Source: Candidatus Pedobacter colombiensis (GTDB lineage: Bacteria; Bacteroidota; Bacteroidia; Sphingobacteriales; Sphingobacteriaceae). From it: a DNA stretch of 64,000 nt. The notes below the pieces were generated by a model. It made no database searches. It had not been told where the DNA came from and worked only from the letters and a program-made list of their open reading frames with translations. The DNA lies in contig CP119313.1 of assembly GCA_029202485.1 (NCBI GenBank), positions 186,001-250,000 on the forward strand. Direction: 5' to 3'. Positions 33,638-41,447 of the stretch are shown here, in pieces (the first letter of the stretch is position 1; every line of letters begins with the position of its first letter). The position numbers were made by a program, and so were the translations under genes.

Positions 33638-36415
33638 ATGTTATCTAAAGACCAGCATTCATCAACTAATGAAGGTAATCGCGTTAACGCGCTGCATGGC
33701 TATAATATTCTTGATACACCGAATGAGTATCAGTTCGATAATATCGCCAGGCTTGCATCACTCGTATGTAATGCGCCTATTGCATTAATTGCATTAGTTG
33801 ATGAAGGAAGGGTCTGGTTTAAATCTTCAATAGGCATCCCTTTTAATGAGGTTCCTCGCCGAATATCTTTTTGTGATCACACCATCCTTAATGAAAGGAA
33901 TGATGTTTTTGAAGTACATAATGCGCTGCTGGATGACAGGTTTAAAGATCATCCCTTCGTAATAGAAGAACCCCATATCAGAGCTTATGCTGGCGCTCCT
34001 TTAATAGATGAGAACGGTTTTAAGTTAGGTGCAGTTTGCGTTTTTGATACCGTGCCCCGGCAATTTGCCGACACGCAGAAAGAAGGATTGGAGACCCTGG
34101 CAAAGGAAGTCATGACTCACATATCCCTACAGAGGAAAAGTGAGGAACTTGCCGCCAATACCCAACGCTTTGAAGAACTGCTTAATATCTCTGCAGTATC
34201 TCCCGAAATACATTGCATTCTGGACAAGATGGGAACCGTTTTGTTTATTAACGATGCCATTACCAATCTGTTGGAATATAGCGTTAATGAAGCTTTAGGA
34301 CTAAATATTTGGGGTTTTTGCCATAGAGATGATCTCAATAGGGTTGTGAAAACTATTGAGGATGGGCTTGGGAAAGGAATTAAACAATTCGCTATTGATT
34401 TTAGGGTTGTCAGCAAAAGCGGTTTGATTCGCTGGATAAGCTGGACTATGGTTGTCAAAAATGAGCGATGGTATGCTTATGGTAGAGACATTACTGAAAA
34501 TAAAAAGGTAGAGCAGGAGTTGGTAAAACTTTCCTTTGTTGCCAGTAAGGTAAACAATGCAGTTGTTATAAATGATGCCGACAACCATGTGACATGGGTA
34601 AATGAAGCTTTCGAAAAAATTACCGGCTTTAACCTGGATGACCTAAAAGGGAAACGTCTTGGAGATTTAATTGCCGGTCCGAAAACGGATATGGAGCTGT
34701 TGGAAAAAGCAAGAGCCCTCACTAAAAGAAACCAATCTTTTACGGTTGATCTTCTGGCTTATCGTAAAGATAAACAGCCCATTTGGATCTCTATTTATAA
34801 TACTGTAGTATTTAATGAAGAGGGAAAGGTGGAAACAGAAGTCGAGATCATTATAGATATTACCGACAAGAAAAATGCCGAAGAGGAGCTGCAGGTATTG
34901 TCTTTAGTTGCCAGTGAAACCAATACGGGTGTAAATATTTCTGACGCAAACTGCTACACGACCTGGGTTAATCATTCTTTGGAGCGATTAACAGGCTATA
35001 CAGCCCTCGAACTGCAAGGGCTTAAACTTGGAGATGTGCTTTGTGCACAGAGTGATACTGTTCAGTACCAGCTAATTAATGAATCGAGAGAAAAGGCACA
35101 AAATAAACAACCTTATTCCATAGAAGTTCAGGCAAAGAAAAAAGATGGAACAATGGTTTGGCTTTCTGTAGCCACTACACCTATTGTGGGTGATGCGGGT
35201 AAATTGGAACGGCAGATTGATCTGATCACAGATATTACCCAACGCAAGCAGGTAGAGCGGGAGATAATAGAGGCCAAAGAGCAAGCGTTGCGACTTAGTG
35301 AAGCTAAAGAAATGTTTCTTTCTGTAATGAGCCACGAGATCAGAACTCCACTCAATGCCGTAATAGGAATGACTCATCTCTTGATGGATAATGATCCTAA
35401 ACCATCACAAATTGAAGATTTGAATATCCTGAAGTTTTCAGGGGAAAATCTGCTGAACATCATTAATGATATCCTCGACTTCACAAAAATAGAAACAGGG
35501 AACTTGCACCTTGAGTCGGTACCGTTTTGTATGAAGGCGTTAACAACTGATATTGTTACCTCTTTAAGTGTCAATGCCAGCAAGAGGGGCAATGAACTGG
35601 TACTGCTTTACGATGATGAAATCCCGGAGCTTGTTTCGGGAGATAAGACCAGGCTTTACCAGATCCTGATGAATTTATTGGGCAATGCCATTAAGTTTAC
35701 CGATCATGGTAAAATAATCTTGCTCCTTAAACTTATAGCAAATGATCAGGAAAATGTAGGGATTTACTTTGAGGTAAATGACGATGGAATAGGCATTCCT
35801 GAGGATAAACTCAATTATATCTTTGAAACCTTCACCCAAGCCAAAACTGATATTTCAAGAAAATATGGCGGTACAGGCTTAGGGTTAGCCATTACCAAAA
35901 AGTTATTGCAGTTATATAATTCTGAAATCGAGGTTAAAAGTGTAGAAGGGGAAGGGACATGTTTTTCTTTTACCTTGAATTTTTCAAAATCTCCTGCACT
36001 TGCTAATACAGATAATCTGATTGTTCAACCTGAAGTGTTTACAGGTAAAAAGATACTTATCGTTGACGATAATGAAATCAATCTGTTAATTGCTAGAAGA
36101 ATCCTGGGTAAATTCGGATTGCATATTGATTTTGCTTTTAATGGAGATGAAGCCATACTTAAGATTAAGGAACAGACTTATGACCTGGTCTTCATGGATA
36201 TTAAAATGCCCGGAATAGACGGTTTTGAAACCACAAGAATCATTCGGGGTTTGCCTGAGGATTATTTTAAAATGGTTCCAATTATCGCTTTAACGGCCTC
36301 AACTCTTCATAACGAATACAGCAAGTTTAAAGAATCCGGGATGAATGGACATATCTTAAAGCCATTCAAACCTGAAGAAATCAGAGAATTGCTTTCCTTG
36401 CATTTGTATCAGTAA
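33638..36415 (+). CDS. Hybrid sensor histidine kinase (GAF-PAS-PAS-PAS-HisKA-HATPase-REC)
   Basis: A 925-residue soluble protein with no signal peptide or membrane span. Domains in order: GAF (about 20-165, ILDTPNEYQFDNIARLASLV opening), three PAS/PAC units (about 180-290, 300-420, 425-545), HisKA with phospho-acceptor His566 in VMSHEIRTPLNAVIG, HATPase with NLLGNAIKFTDHG, NDDGIGIPEDK and GGTGLGLAI, and a C-terminal receiver with acceptor Asp854 in FMDIKMPGIDG. It senses a cytoplasmic cue through GAF/PAS. There is no output domain and no adjacent regulator or HPt gene, so the phosphorelay partner lies elsewhere. The opening is the form seen in many cyanobacterial and Bacteroidota GAF kinases; the ligand is unknown. 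Confidence 0.93.
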   Translation: MLSKDQHSSTNEGNRVNALHGYNILDTPNEYQFDNIARLASLVCNAPIALIALVDEGRVWFKSSIGIPFNEVPRRISFCDHTILNERNDVFEVHNALLDDRFKDHPFVIEEPHIRAYAGAPLIDENGFKLGAVCVFDTVPRQFADTQKEGLETLAKEVMTHISLQRKSEELAANTQRFEELLNISAVSPEIHCILDKMGTVLFINDAITNLLEYSVNEALGLNIWGFCHRDDLNRVVKTIEDGLGKGIKQFAIDFRVVSKSGLIRWISWTMVVKNERWYAYGRDITENKKVEQELVKLSFVASKVNNAVVINDADNHVTWVNEAFEKITGFNLDDLKGKRLGDLIAGPKTDMELLEKARALTKRNQSFTVDLLAYRKDKQPIWISIYNTVVFNEEGKVETEVEIIIDITDKKNAEEELQVLSLVASETNTGVNISDANCYTTWVNHSLERLTGYTALELQGLKLGDVLCAQSDTVQYQLINESREKAQNKQPYSIEVQAKKKDGTMVWLSVATTPIVGDAGKLERQIDLITDITQRKQVEREIIEAKEQALRLSEAKEMFLSVMSHEIRTPLNAVIGMTHLLMDNDPKPSQIEDLNILKFSGENLLNIINDILDFTKIETGNLHLESVPFCMKALTTDIVTSLSVNASKRGNELVLLYDDEIPELVSGDKTRLYQILMNLLGNAIKFTDHGKIILLLKLIANDQENVGIYFEVNDDGIGIPEDKLNYIFETFTQAKTDISRKYGGTGLGLAITKKLLQLYNSEIEVKSVEGEGTCFSFTLNFSKSPALANTDNLIVQPEVFTGKKILIVDDNEINLLIARRILGKFGLHIDFAFNGDEAILKIKEQTYDLVFMDIKMPGIDGFETTRIIRGLPEDYFKMVPIIALTASTLHNEYSKFKESGMNGHILKPFKPEEIRELLSLHLYQ

Positions 36416-36498
36416 TTTTCTCAGGGAAAATCAACTGTTCCTCGTTTTTTATAGAAGCTAAAATAAGACTGCTATAAAATTGCGTATAAACTGGTAAA

Positions 36499-36564
36499 AG
36501 CAGTATCATACCAGTCCAATACCAGTCGAATAGCAGTCGAATAGCAGTAGCGGAGCAGACGTAA
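36499..36564. repeat. 11-bp tandem repeat array, six units
   Basis: Six consecutive 11-mers: AGCAGTATCAT, ACCAGTCCAAT, ACCAGTCGAAT, AGCAGTCGAAT, AGCAGTAGCGG, AGCAGACGTAA. The core A(G/C)CAGT is kept in five units and decays at both ends. On the other strand the central unit reads ATTCGACTGCT. The period is close to one helical turn, so protein contacts would line up on one face. The upstream ACTGGTA (36490-36496) pairs with TACCAGT (36509-36515) as an inverted repeat. Function unknown. Confidence 0.75.
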
Positions 36565-36712
36565 TAATACACCGTCTCACTATAAATTATAAGTAGCTAC
36601 CTGTTTGATTGGTAATTTTGAATTGGCTAAAAATAAAAAATACATCCAGCTCCGGAACTTCTGGCATTGATCTGAAATAGGGCGCTTTAACTCTCTTTTT
36701 TGGGTAAAAGAT

Positions 36713-36765
36713 AAAGGGCCGATAACTCAGAGATGAGTTTATCGACCCTTAAATTAACGCTCTCG
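36713..36765 (-). repeat. Structured hairpin element, copy 1
   Basis: A 15-base left arm (36714-36728) pairs with a 16-base right arm (36735-36750) around a 6-base loop and is followed on the plus strand by the 15-base box AAATTAACGCTCTCG. The stem has one unpaired base (T740 in window numbering 36740) and one C/A mismatch (36719/36745). Read from the minus strand the mismatch becomes a G-U pair, so the minus-strand RNA folds better. U-rich sequence follows in that direction (CCCUUUAUCUUUU), so it may serve as a comF terminator or as a processed 3' RNA. Confidence 0.65.
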
Positions 36766-36860
36766 CAACAAAGGTGGGAATTATTTTTGAATTGCCAAAT
36801 ATCTCGGTAGATTTTTTTGTCAAATAATTGTTTTTTCGTGAAAAACTGCCTTTAATAAGT

Positions 36861-36920
36861 AAAGGGCCGATATTTCTGTGTAGAAAATATCGACCCTTAC
36901 CATCTAAATTAACGCTCTCG
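36861..36920 (-). repeat. Structured hairpin element, copy 2
   Basis: Same architecture as copy 1: arms 36862-36876 and 36883-36898, a 6-base loop, one bulged base at the same place, the same C/A (minus-strand G-U) position and the same 15-base box (36906-36920), here after a 5-base insertion. Two stem pairs differ from copy 1 by compensatory changes, while the loops differ freely. This copy is the first met when transcription leaves comF. Confidence 0.65.
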
Positions 36921-36980
36921 ATTGTATAAACGATAAGCGTGGCGATTTGTTTTATGAATGCTAATTTTTTTAACGAATGC

Positions 36981-37679
36981 TTACTTTGCAAAAGCGACCG
37001 TGGCAATGCTGAGTTTACTGATTTTAGCTTCAAACAAAACTATCCCACAAGCTTCCAATGTAGCGCCTGTTGTAATGACATCGTCAACCAGTAAAATGTG
37101 TTTGCCTTTAAGCATTGTTGGATCTGTAATTGAAAATACCCCCAGCATATTCTCAAACCGATTGTATCTTCCTTTTTTAGTTTGAGTTGTGGTTGAGCGT
37201 TTGCGCAATAAGCAATACGTGTTTACCGGGACTTTTAATACCGATGAAATCCCTTGCGCTATGCATAAACTTTGGTTGTACCCTCTTTGGTGTTCCCTAC
37301 GCCGATGTAAAGGTACAGGAACGATCAAGTCAATGCCATCGTAAGCTGTGCTCAACAATAGCTTTTGAGCAATCATGTTGCCCAGTTTTATCCCCAGGTC
37401 TTTGCGTCCCCTGTACTTTAAATTGTGAATGATATTTTGTGTGCGGGCTCCCTTTTTAAAATAAAGTAAGGACATGACGGCATGACAAGGTAAACGGCCC
37501 CACAACTGTCGTGCGGCCGCATTCTCTGTATGCAGATGATGATCGGTATAGGGAAGGTAGTATATACATTTTGTACACAGCTGTTCCTCGCCATGATATA
37601 AAGAAGTACTACACCCACAACATAGGTTGGGAAACAAGAGGGCTACCAGATCGCTTAAAAAACGTTTAAACAGCATCAT
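36981..37679 (-). CDS. ComF family phosphoribosyltransferase-like protein
   Basis: This 232-residue protein has an N-terminal zinc-finger-like Cys cluster (LFPNLCCGCSTSLYHGEEQLCTKC, quoted by its cysteines at about residues 20-38) and a type I phosphoribosyltransferase domain. The latter has IVPVPLHRRREHQRGYNQS and the PRPP loop ILLVDDVITTGATLEAC near the C-terminus. ComF proteins are linked to DNA uptake in naturally competent bacteria, but the enzymatic role is unresolved. The 3' side is followed by the paired hairpins; the rlmN gene lies 45 bases downstream of its start on the upstream side. Confidence 0.9.
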   Translation of the reverse strand: MMLFKRFLSDLVALLFPNLCCGCSTSLYHGEEQLCTKCIYYLPYTDHHLHTENAAARQLWGRLPCHAVMSLLYFKKGARTQNIIHNLKYRGRKDLGIKLGNMIAQKLLLSTAYDGIDLIVPVPLHRRREHQRGYNQSLCIAQGISSVLKVPVNTYCLLRKRSTTTQTKKGRYNRFENMLGVFSITDPTMLKGKHILLVDDVITTGATLEACGIVLFEAKISKLSIATVAFAK

Positions 37680-37724
37680 GCTGTCAATCTAATTTGTTTT
37701 AAGCTTATGCTGGTTAAAAAGAAG

Positions 37725-38774
37725 TTAATTTTGTTCTTTAACGGCCAACTGTCCACAAGCAGCATCAATATCCTTACCGCGGCTGCGTCTGATATTTGTG
37801 TTGATGCCCTGACTTTTCAGGTAATTCGAAAATGCGTCTATCTTATCGCCTTCAGCATTAATGAAATCAGCAAATTGGATAGGGTTGTATTCAATCAGAT
37901 TTACTTTACATGGGATGTGCTTACAGAACTTCGCCAGCTCCATTGCATCCTCAATTTCATCATTAAAGTTGTTGAAAACGATATACTCGTAGGTTACCGG
38001 ATTTTTGGTTTTGGCAAAATAATATCTTAACGATTCTGAAAGTGCCTTTAATGAATTGTGCTCATTAATAGGCATAATCTCATTGCGTTTTTTGTCATTC
38101 GCCGCATGAAGTGATAAGGCCAGGTTAAATTTAGCCCCATCATCGGCAAGCTTTTTTATCATCTTAGAGATGCCGGCTGTAGAAACGGTGATACGTTTGT
38201 ACGACATGTTTAATCCATCAGGAGCAGTAATGCGCTCAATAGATTTCATCACATTGGCATAATTGAGCAATGGTTCGCCCATACCCATATAAACGATATT
38301 GGTAAGTGGGGCATTGTAGTTTTGCTTGGCCTGCTGATCGATAAGCACAACCTGATCATAAATCTCGTCTGCATTTAGATTCCTTTTACGATCCATATAG
38401 CCGGTAGCACAAAACTTACAGGTTAAACTGCAGCCTACTTGTGAACTTACACAAGCCGTCATACGGTCATCCATTGGAATCAAAACGCCCTCCACAATAT
38501 TACCATCATAAAGTCTAAAGGCATTTTTGATGGTATGGTCGTTGCTGAACTGCGAATTGTTTACGGCTACAACATTGATGGCATAGTGTTCATCAAGCTT
38601 ATTTCTAAGGTCTTTGGAAAGGTTGCTCATTTCGGCAAACGAACGTGCCGATTTTTCCCAAAGCCACTGATAAACCTGTTTTGCCCTATAGGCAGGTTCC
38701 TTCATCGCAGTAAAGTGCTGTTGAAGCTGAGTAAGGTCTAATGAACGGATATCTATTCTATTTGTAGCAGGCAT
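37725..38774 (-). CDS. rlmN: 23S rRNA (adenine(2503)-C(2))-methyltransferase / tRNA A37 methyltransferase
   Basis: A 349-residue radical-SAM enzyme. The cluster-binding motif CSLTCKFC places cysteines at 115, 119 and 122, and the methyl-carrying Cys340 lies in DAACGQLA near the C-terminus. Other family segments are QPAYRAKQ-like EPAYRAKQVYQWL, MGMGEPLLNY and LSLHAANDKKRNEIMPIN. It methylates A2503 of 23S rRNA, and in E. coli also A37 of some tRNAs, improving decoding. A full -7 box sits only 7 bases before its ATG. Confidence 0.96.
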   Translation of the reverse strand: MPATNRIDIRSLDLTQLQQHFTAMKEPAYRAKQVYQWLWEKSARSFAEMSNLSKDLRNKLDEHYAINVVAVNNSQFSNDHTIKNAFRLYDGNIVEGVLIPMDDRMTACVSSQVGCSLTCKFCATGYMDRKRNLNADEIYDQVVLIDQQAKQNYNAPLTNIVYMGMGEPLLNYANVMKSIERITAPDGLNMSYKRITVSTAGISKMIKKLADDGAKFNLALSLHAANDKKRNEIMPINEHNSLKALSESLRYYFAKTKNPVTYEYIVFNNFNDEIEDAMELAKFCKHIPCKVNLIEYNPIQFADFINAEGDKIDAFSNYLKSQGINTNIRRSRGKDIDAACGQLAVKEQN

Positions 38775-38781
38775 TTAAATG

Positions 38782-38789
38782 CAAAGTTA
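38782..38789 (-). promoter_or_regulatory. Candidate -7 box for rlmN
   Basis: The minus strand reads TAACTTTG, a full TAnnTTTG match whose 3' end is 7 bases from the rlmN ATG. Transcription would start at or next to the A of the start codon, implying a leaderless or nearly leaderless mRNA. No clear -33 TTG. Confidence 0.5.
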
Positions 38790-38838
38790 CCAAAAAATTG
38801 CAATACGGATTGTAATCGCGGGGTAAAGGTATAAAAGG

Positions 38839-39897
38839 CTATCGTTTAGGACTTTTGGTTTTAGCACCCGGGGTACCCGATCTTCCGTTGCCCGGTTTAA
38901 CAGGTCGTTTGCTAGGGCCACCTGCTTTAAACCAATCATTGCTGGCAGCACCACCTCTTGATTTGCTTGCCGGAACTTTACCAAAAGATTTACCCTTTCC
39001 GCCAGCCGGACGGTCTTCTCTGCTTACAGAACCTGGAGCTTTCTTCGCCGGTCTTTTTCCCGGAGCCTTAGGCGCTGCACCTCTTGATCTTCCCGGGGTA
39101 ACATTTTCTGAGAAATCTTCCTCAGCATATGTCTTAGGTTTTTTATTTACCCGTTTAGGAGCCGAAGCCGCTTCCAATGCGCTTGATTTCGCAACCAGAT
39201 TAAATATCTCTGTTTGCTCTTCCGGTGTAAGTTCCCGCCATTCGCCTACAGGGATACCCTTCAGGCTAATATTCATGATCCTTACCCGTTCAAGTTTTGT
39301 AACCTCAAATCCAAAATGCTCACACATTCTTCTGATCTGTCGGTTTAGACCCTGAACCAATATAATTCTAAATACAAAAGTGCTCTCTTGCTTTACCTTA
39401 CATTTTTTTGTCATCACCCCCAATACCGGAACGCCTTTAGCCATACCAGCTATAAAGGATTCAGTAAGAGGTTTATTTACCGTTACCAAGTATTCTTTTT
39501 CGTGATTATTGCCGGCTCTTAAGATTTTATTTACCAGATCGCCATTGTTGGTCAGGAAGATCAACCCCTGTGAATCTTTATCCAAGCGTCCGATTGGGAA
39601 TACCCTTTCGCTATGGTTCACATGGTCTACAATATTACTTTTGACACCAGCTTCAGTTGTGCTGGTTATTCCCACAGGTTTATTATAGGCTATTAAAATT
39701 GAGTTTTCAACCTCCTTTGGTTCTATAGTCTGTCCGTTAACAGTGATGATGTCACCAAAAAACACCTTGTCACCTACTTTGGCTTTTTTGCCATTGATAT
39801 ATACATTTCCTTGCTCAATATATCTGTCGGCCGCTCTTCTTGAGCATAAGCCACTTTCACTAATGTATTTATTTAACCGTACGGTAGAGTCAGACAT
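38839..39897 (-). CDS. rluF: 23S rRNA pseudouridine(2604) synthase RluF-like, with long basic tail
   Basis: This 352-residue protein has an S4 domain (about 5-60, VRLNKYISESGLCSRRAADR) and an RsuA/RluB-type pseudouridine synthase domain with catalytic Asp106 in GRLDKDSQGL. It also has KEYLVTVNKPL and LVQGLNRQIRRMCEHFGFEV, a close match to E. coli RluF. From about residue 235 it carries a roughly 115-residue low-complexity tail rich in Lys, Arg, Gly, Pro and Ser, probably disordered and RNA-binding; such tails are common on RluF/RluB in Bacteroidota. A perfect 17-bp inverted repeat lies immediately upstream of the ATG. Confidence 0.93.
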   Translation of the reverse strand: MSDSTVRLNKYISESGLCSRRAADRYIEQGNVYINGKKAKVGDKVFFGDIITVNGQTIEPKEVENSILIAYNKPVGITSTTEAGVKSNIVDHVNHSERVFPIGRLDKDSQGLIFLTNNGDLVNKILRAGNNHEKEYLVTVNKPLTESFIAGMAKGVPVLGVMTKKCKVKQESTFVFRIILVQGLNRQIRRMCEHFGFEVTKLERVRIMNISLKGIPVGEWRELTPEEQTEIFNLVAKSSALEAASAPKRVNKKPKTYAEEDFSENVTPGRSRGAAPKAPGKRPAKKAPGSVSREDRPAGGKGKSFGKVPASKSRGGAASNDWFKAGGPSKRPVKPGNGRSGTPGAKTKSPKR

Positions 39898-39899
39898 GG

Positions 39900-39950
39900 A
39901 TATGGGTATAAATTGAAATTATTTACAAAGAAATCAATTTATACCCATAT
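39900..39950 (-). promoter_or_regulatory. Perfect 17-bp inverted repeat abutting the rluF start
   Basis: Arms ATATGGGTATAAATTGA (39900-39916) and TCAATTTATACCCATAT (39934-39950) are exact reverse complements with a 17-base loop. The near arm ends 2 bases from the rluF start codon, so in an rluF transcript that includes it the ribosome-binding region would be sequestered in a hairpin. No T run follows, so a terminator for the upstream dinB-like gene is unlikely. It could be an operator or an RNA element. Confidence 0.6.
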
Positions 39951-39987
39951 AAACTATCAAAATATTTTAAAGCTTTGTTATTTAAGC

Positions 39988-40479
39988 TTACATTTCATCG
40001 GCGCTCGGTCCATAACTACCCGGAATAGGGATGTTTAGCAATCGCAAATATACCCCCAACTGTGCTCTGTGATGAATGATCTGGTTGATGGTCATGCGTA
40101 TAATGTCAGCTTTTGGTTCTGCAGTGTAAATCTGCTCACCCTCTCTTAAGGTCCATATTTTATCCAGCACTGCTTCATTTTCAGGTTTTAGTTCCGTCCT
40201 GCCATCAGCCAGCGAACGCTCAAAATAAGCCAGTAATTCTTCTGTGCTGTTGATATCCTCAGGTGTATAAGGATTGTTTGCGAAATCAAGTCCATCTGTA
40301 GTAATGGCCATTGTAATCCAGGTTGGTAATTCGGCAATATGTGTAGCAAGCTTTTTAATGCTCATGCTTTTTGGATGTGGTTGCCAGTCAAATTTATCAG
40401 TTGGAATTCTTTCTAACATTTTGCGGGTAGTTAGTGCTTCTTGCTCTAACTCTTTTAAGTACATGTTTATTCTATTCAT
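39988..40479 (-). CDS. DinB family protein
   Basis: This 163-residue four-helix-bundle protein has the DinB/YfiT metal-site pattern: His47 in LATHIAELPTW and His136/His137 in NQIIHHRAQLGVYLR. Members include thiol-dependent transferases (bacillithiol or mycothiol S-transferases) and stress proteins; the substrate here is unknown. An operator-like palindrome lies 40 bases upstream, and the WYL regulator gene is the next upstream gene, so the pair may be a small stress-response unit. Confidence 0.88.
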   Translation of the reverse strand: MNRINMYLKELEQEALTTRKMLERIPTDKFDWQPHPKSMSIKKLATHIAELPTWITMAITTDGLDFANNPYTPEDINSTEELLAYFERSLADGRTELKPENEAVLDKIWTLREGEQIYTAEPKADIIRMTINQIIHHRAQLGVYLRLLNIPIPGSYGPSADEM

Positions 40480-40518
40480 AGCTTATTATTGTTTAATAGC
40501 ACAAAGAAAATAGGAGGT

Positions 40519-40538
40519 ACTGACAACCTTATGTCAGT
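40519..40538. promoter_or_regulatory. Operator-like palindrome between the WYL regulator and the DinB gene
   Basis: ACTGACA and TGTCAGT (40519-40525, 40532-40538) are exact inverted arms 6 bases apart, 40 bases before the dinB-family ATG and downstream of the regulator gene. TGACA/TGTCA palindromes of this size suit a dimeric HTH regulator; the encoded YafY-type protein is the natural candidate. Confidence 0.45.
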
Positions 40539-40614
40539 CTGTATTTAAAAAGTATAAATAAGTTCTTTTATCTGGAAAACATGGACATAACATAGACTTT
40601 GGTAGAAAAGTTTA

Positions 40615-41304
40615 TTAATAGTTTACCGGCAGCAATTTCATGTACTCATTGAGTGACATGTGAGCAGTTTTTTTGAAAGGAATATCCAGTATTCTGATTT
40701 GATCGATTCTCGATACCCTGAAATCGCGGTATTCACTGCGCAGATGGCACCAGGCAATCAAGTGCCAGTTAAATGCATAAAAGATCAATCCAATAGGCTC
40801 AACTTCGCGCTTACTGCTGTCGCTGTTTTGGTTGGTATAAGCTATTTCAATAATGGATTGCACCGAAATGGCATTTTGCAGGGCCGATAAATGATCAAAC
40901 TCATTTTTAATAGACTCTGGCAGCTGCAATTTGATGTTGTTGTTTAAAAACTCCAGCTTTTCTTTTTGCGAATGTTTTAGTACGGCTTTGACTTTGTTTA
41001 AGGCGGTATTATAGTGCGTAGAAATGGATTTATCAGCAAAACCCGCAACCAGTCTTTCCATAATTAATAAAGCATTGGCTTCCTCAGAATTAAAAGAAAC
41101 GGGAGGCAAAAAATAACCTTGTACAATGAAATAACCCTTTGGTTGTTCGAAGCTAATCGGAATGCCTTGTTCTATCAATGCTTTAATATCCCGATATACG
41201 GTTCGCGTACTGATCTCATATTGAGCTGCTATTTTATCAGCAGAAACATATTTTTTGGTTTGTAGCAATAGAAGAATGCCAAAAAGCCGGTCTATTCGGT
41301 TCAT
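40615..41304 (-). CDS. YafY-type HTH/WYL-domain transcriptional regulator
   Basis: This 229-residue protein has an HTH_11-type winged helix (about 1-60: RLFGILLLLQTKKYVSADKI, then YEISTRTVYRDIKALIEQG). A WYL ligand-sensing domain follows (about 135-220: VEPIGLIFYAFNWHLIAWCH, then YRDFRVSRIDQIRILD). WYL regulators respond to nucleic acids or small ligands and often sit next to stress genes. It is followed after 135 bases by the DinB gene in the same direction. A -7 box is found 25 bases before its ATG. Confidence 0.9.
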   Translation of the reverse strand: MNRIDRLFGILLLLQTKKYVSADKIAAQYEISTRTVYRDIKALIEQGIPISFEQPKGYFIVQGYFLPPVSFNSEEANALLIMERLVAGFADKSISTHYNTALNKVKAVLKHSQKEKLEFLNNNIKLQLPESIKNEFDHLSALQNAISVQSIIEIAYTNQNSDSSKREVEPIGLIFYAFNWHLIAWCHLRSEYRDFRVSRIDQIRILDIPFKKTAHMSLNEYMKLLPVNY

Positions 41305-41329
41305 TTGAGTTTACAGGTTGTTGTTAGCA

Positions 41330-41337
41330 CAAATATA
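41330..41337 (-). promoter_or_regulatory. Candidate -7 box for the WYL regulator gene
   Basis: The minus strand reads TATATTTG, a full TAnnTTTG match, 25 bases before the regulator ATG. No -33 TTG at standard spacing. Confidence 0.45.
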
Positions 41338-41447
41338 ATCCATCTGCTGCTAATAATCTTAGTAGGCAATAAGGTTTGAAAGTAATAATACCGTTGGGAG
41401 CAAGTGTGTGATAGTAGTTTTTAGGTGGAAAAATCTTTTATTTGCGT

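Larger units (their letters stand above)
36416..36980. other. 565-base intergenic region with two kinds of repeat
   Basis: No credible gene is present; the open frames here are short and lack homology-like features. The region contains an 11-bp tandem array (36499-36564) and two copies of a structured hairpin element (36713-36765 and 36861-36920), described separately. The remainder is AT-rich with T runs. It separates the plus-strand kinase gene from the 3' end of the minus-strand comF gene. Confidence 0.8.

Noticed and set aside
36499..36564. Possible CRISPR array
   Set aside because: Repeats are 11 bases, directly contiguous, with no spacers and no cas genes in the window.
36381..36572. 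Short minus-strand open frame over the 11-bp array
   Set aside because: Its sequence is largely a translation of the tandem repeat and it runs into the kinase gene's 3' end; no domain or signal is convincing.
36749..37033. Minus-strand open frame of about 94 codons in the comF 3' region
   Set aside because: It overlaps the hairpin elements and the comF end and shows no domain-like features.
38855..39355. Open frame of about 166 codons on the plus strand opposite rluF
   Set aside because: It mirrors the repetitive GC-rich tail of rluF, is Pro/Leu-rich and has no recognisable domain; the minus-strand protein is a firm family match.
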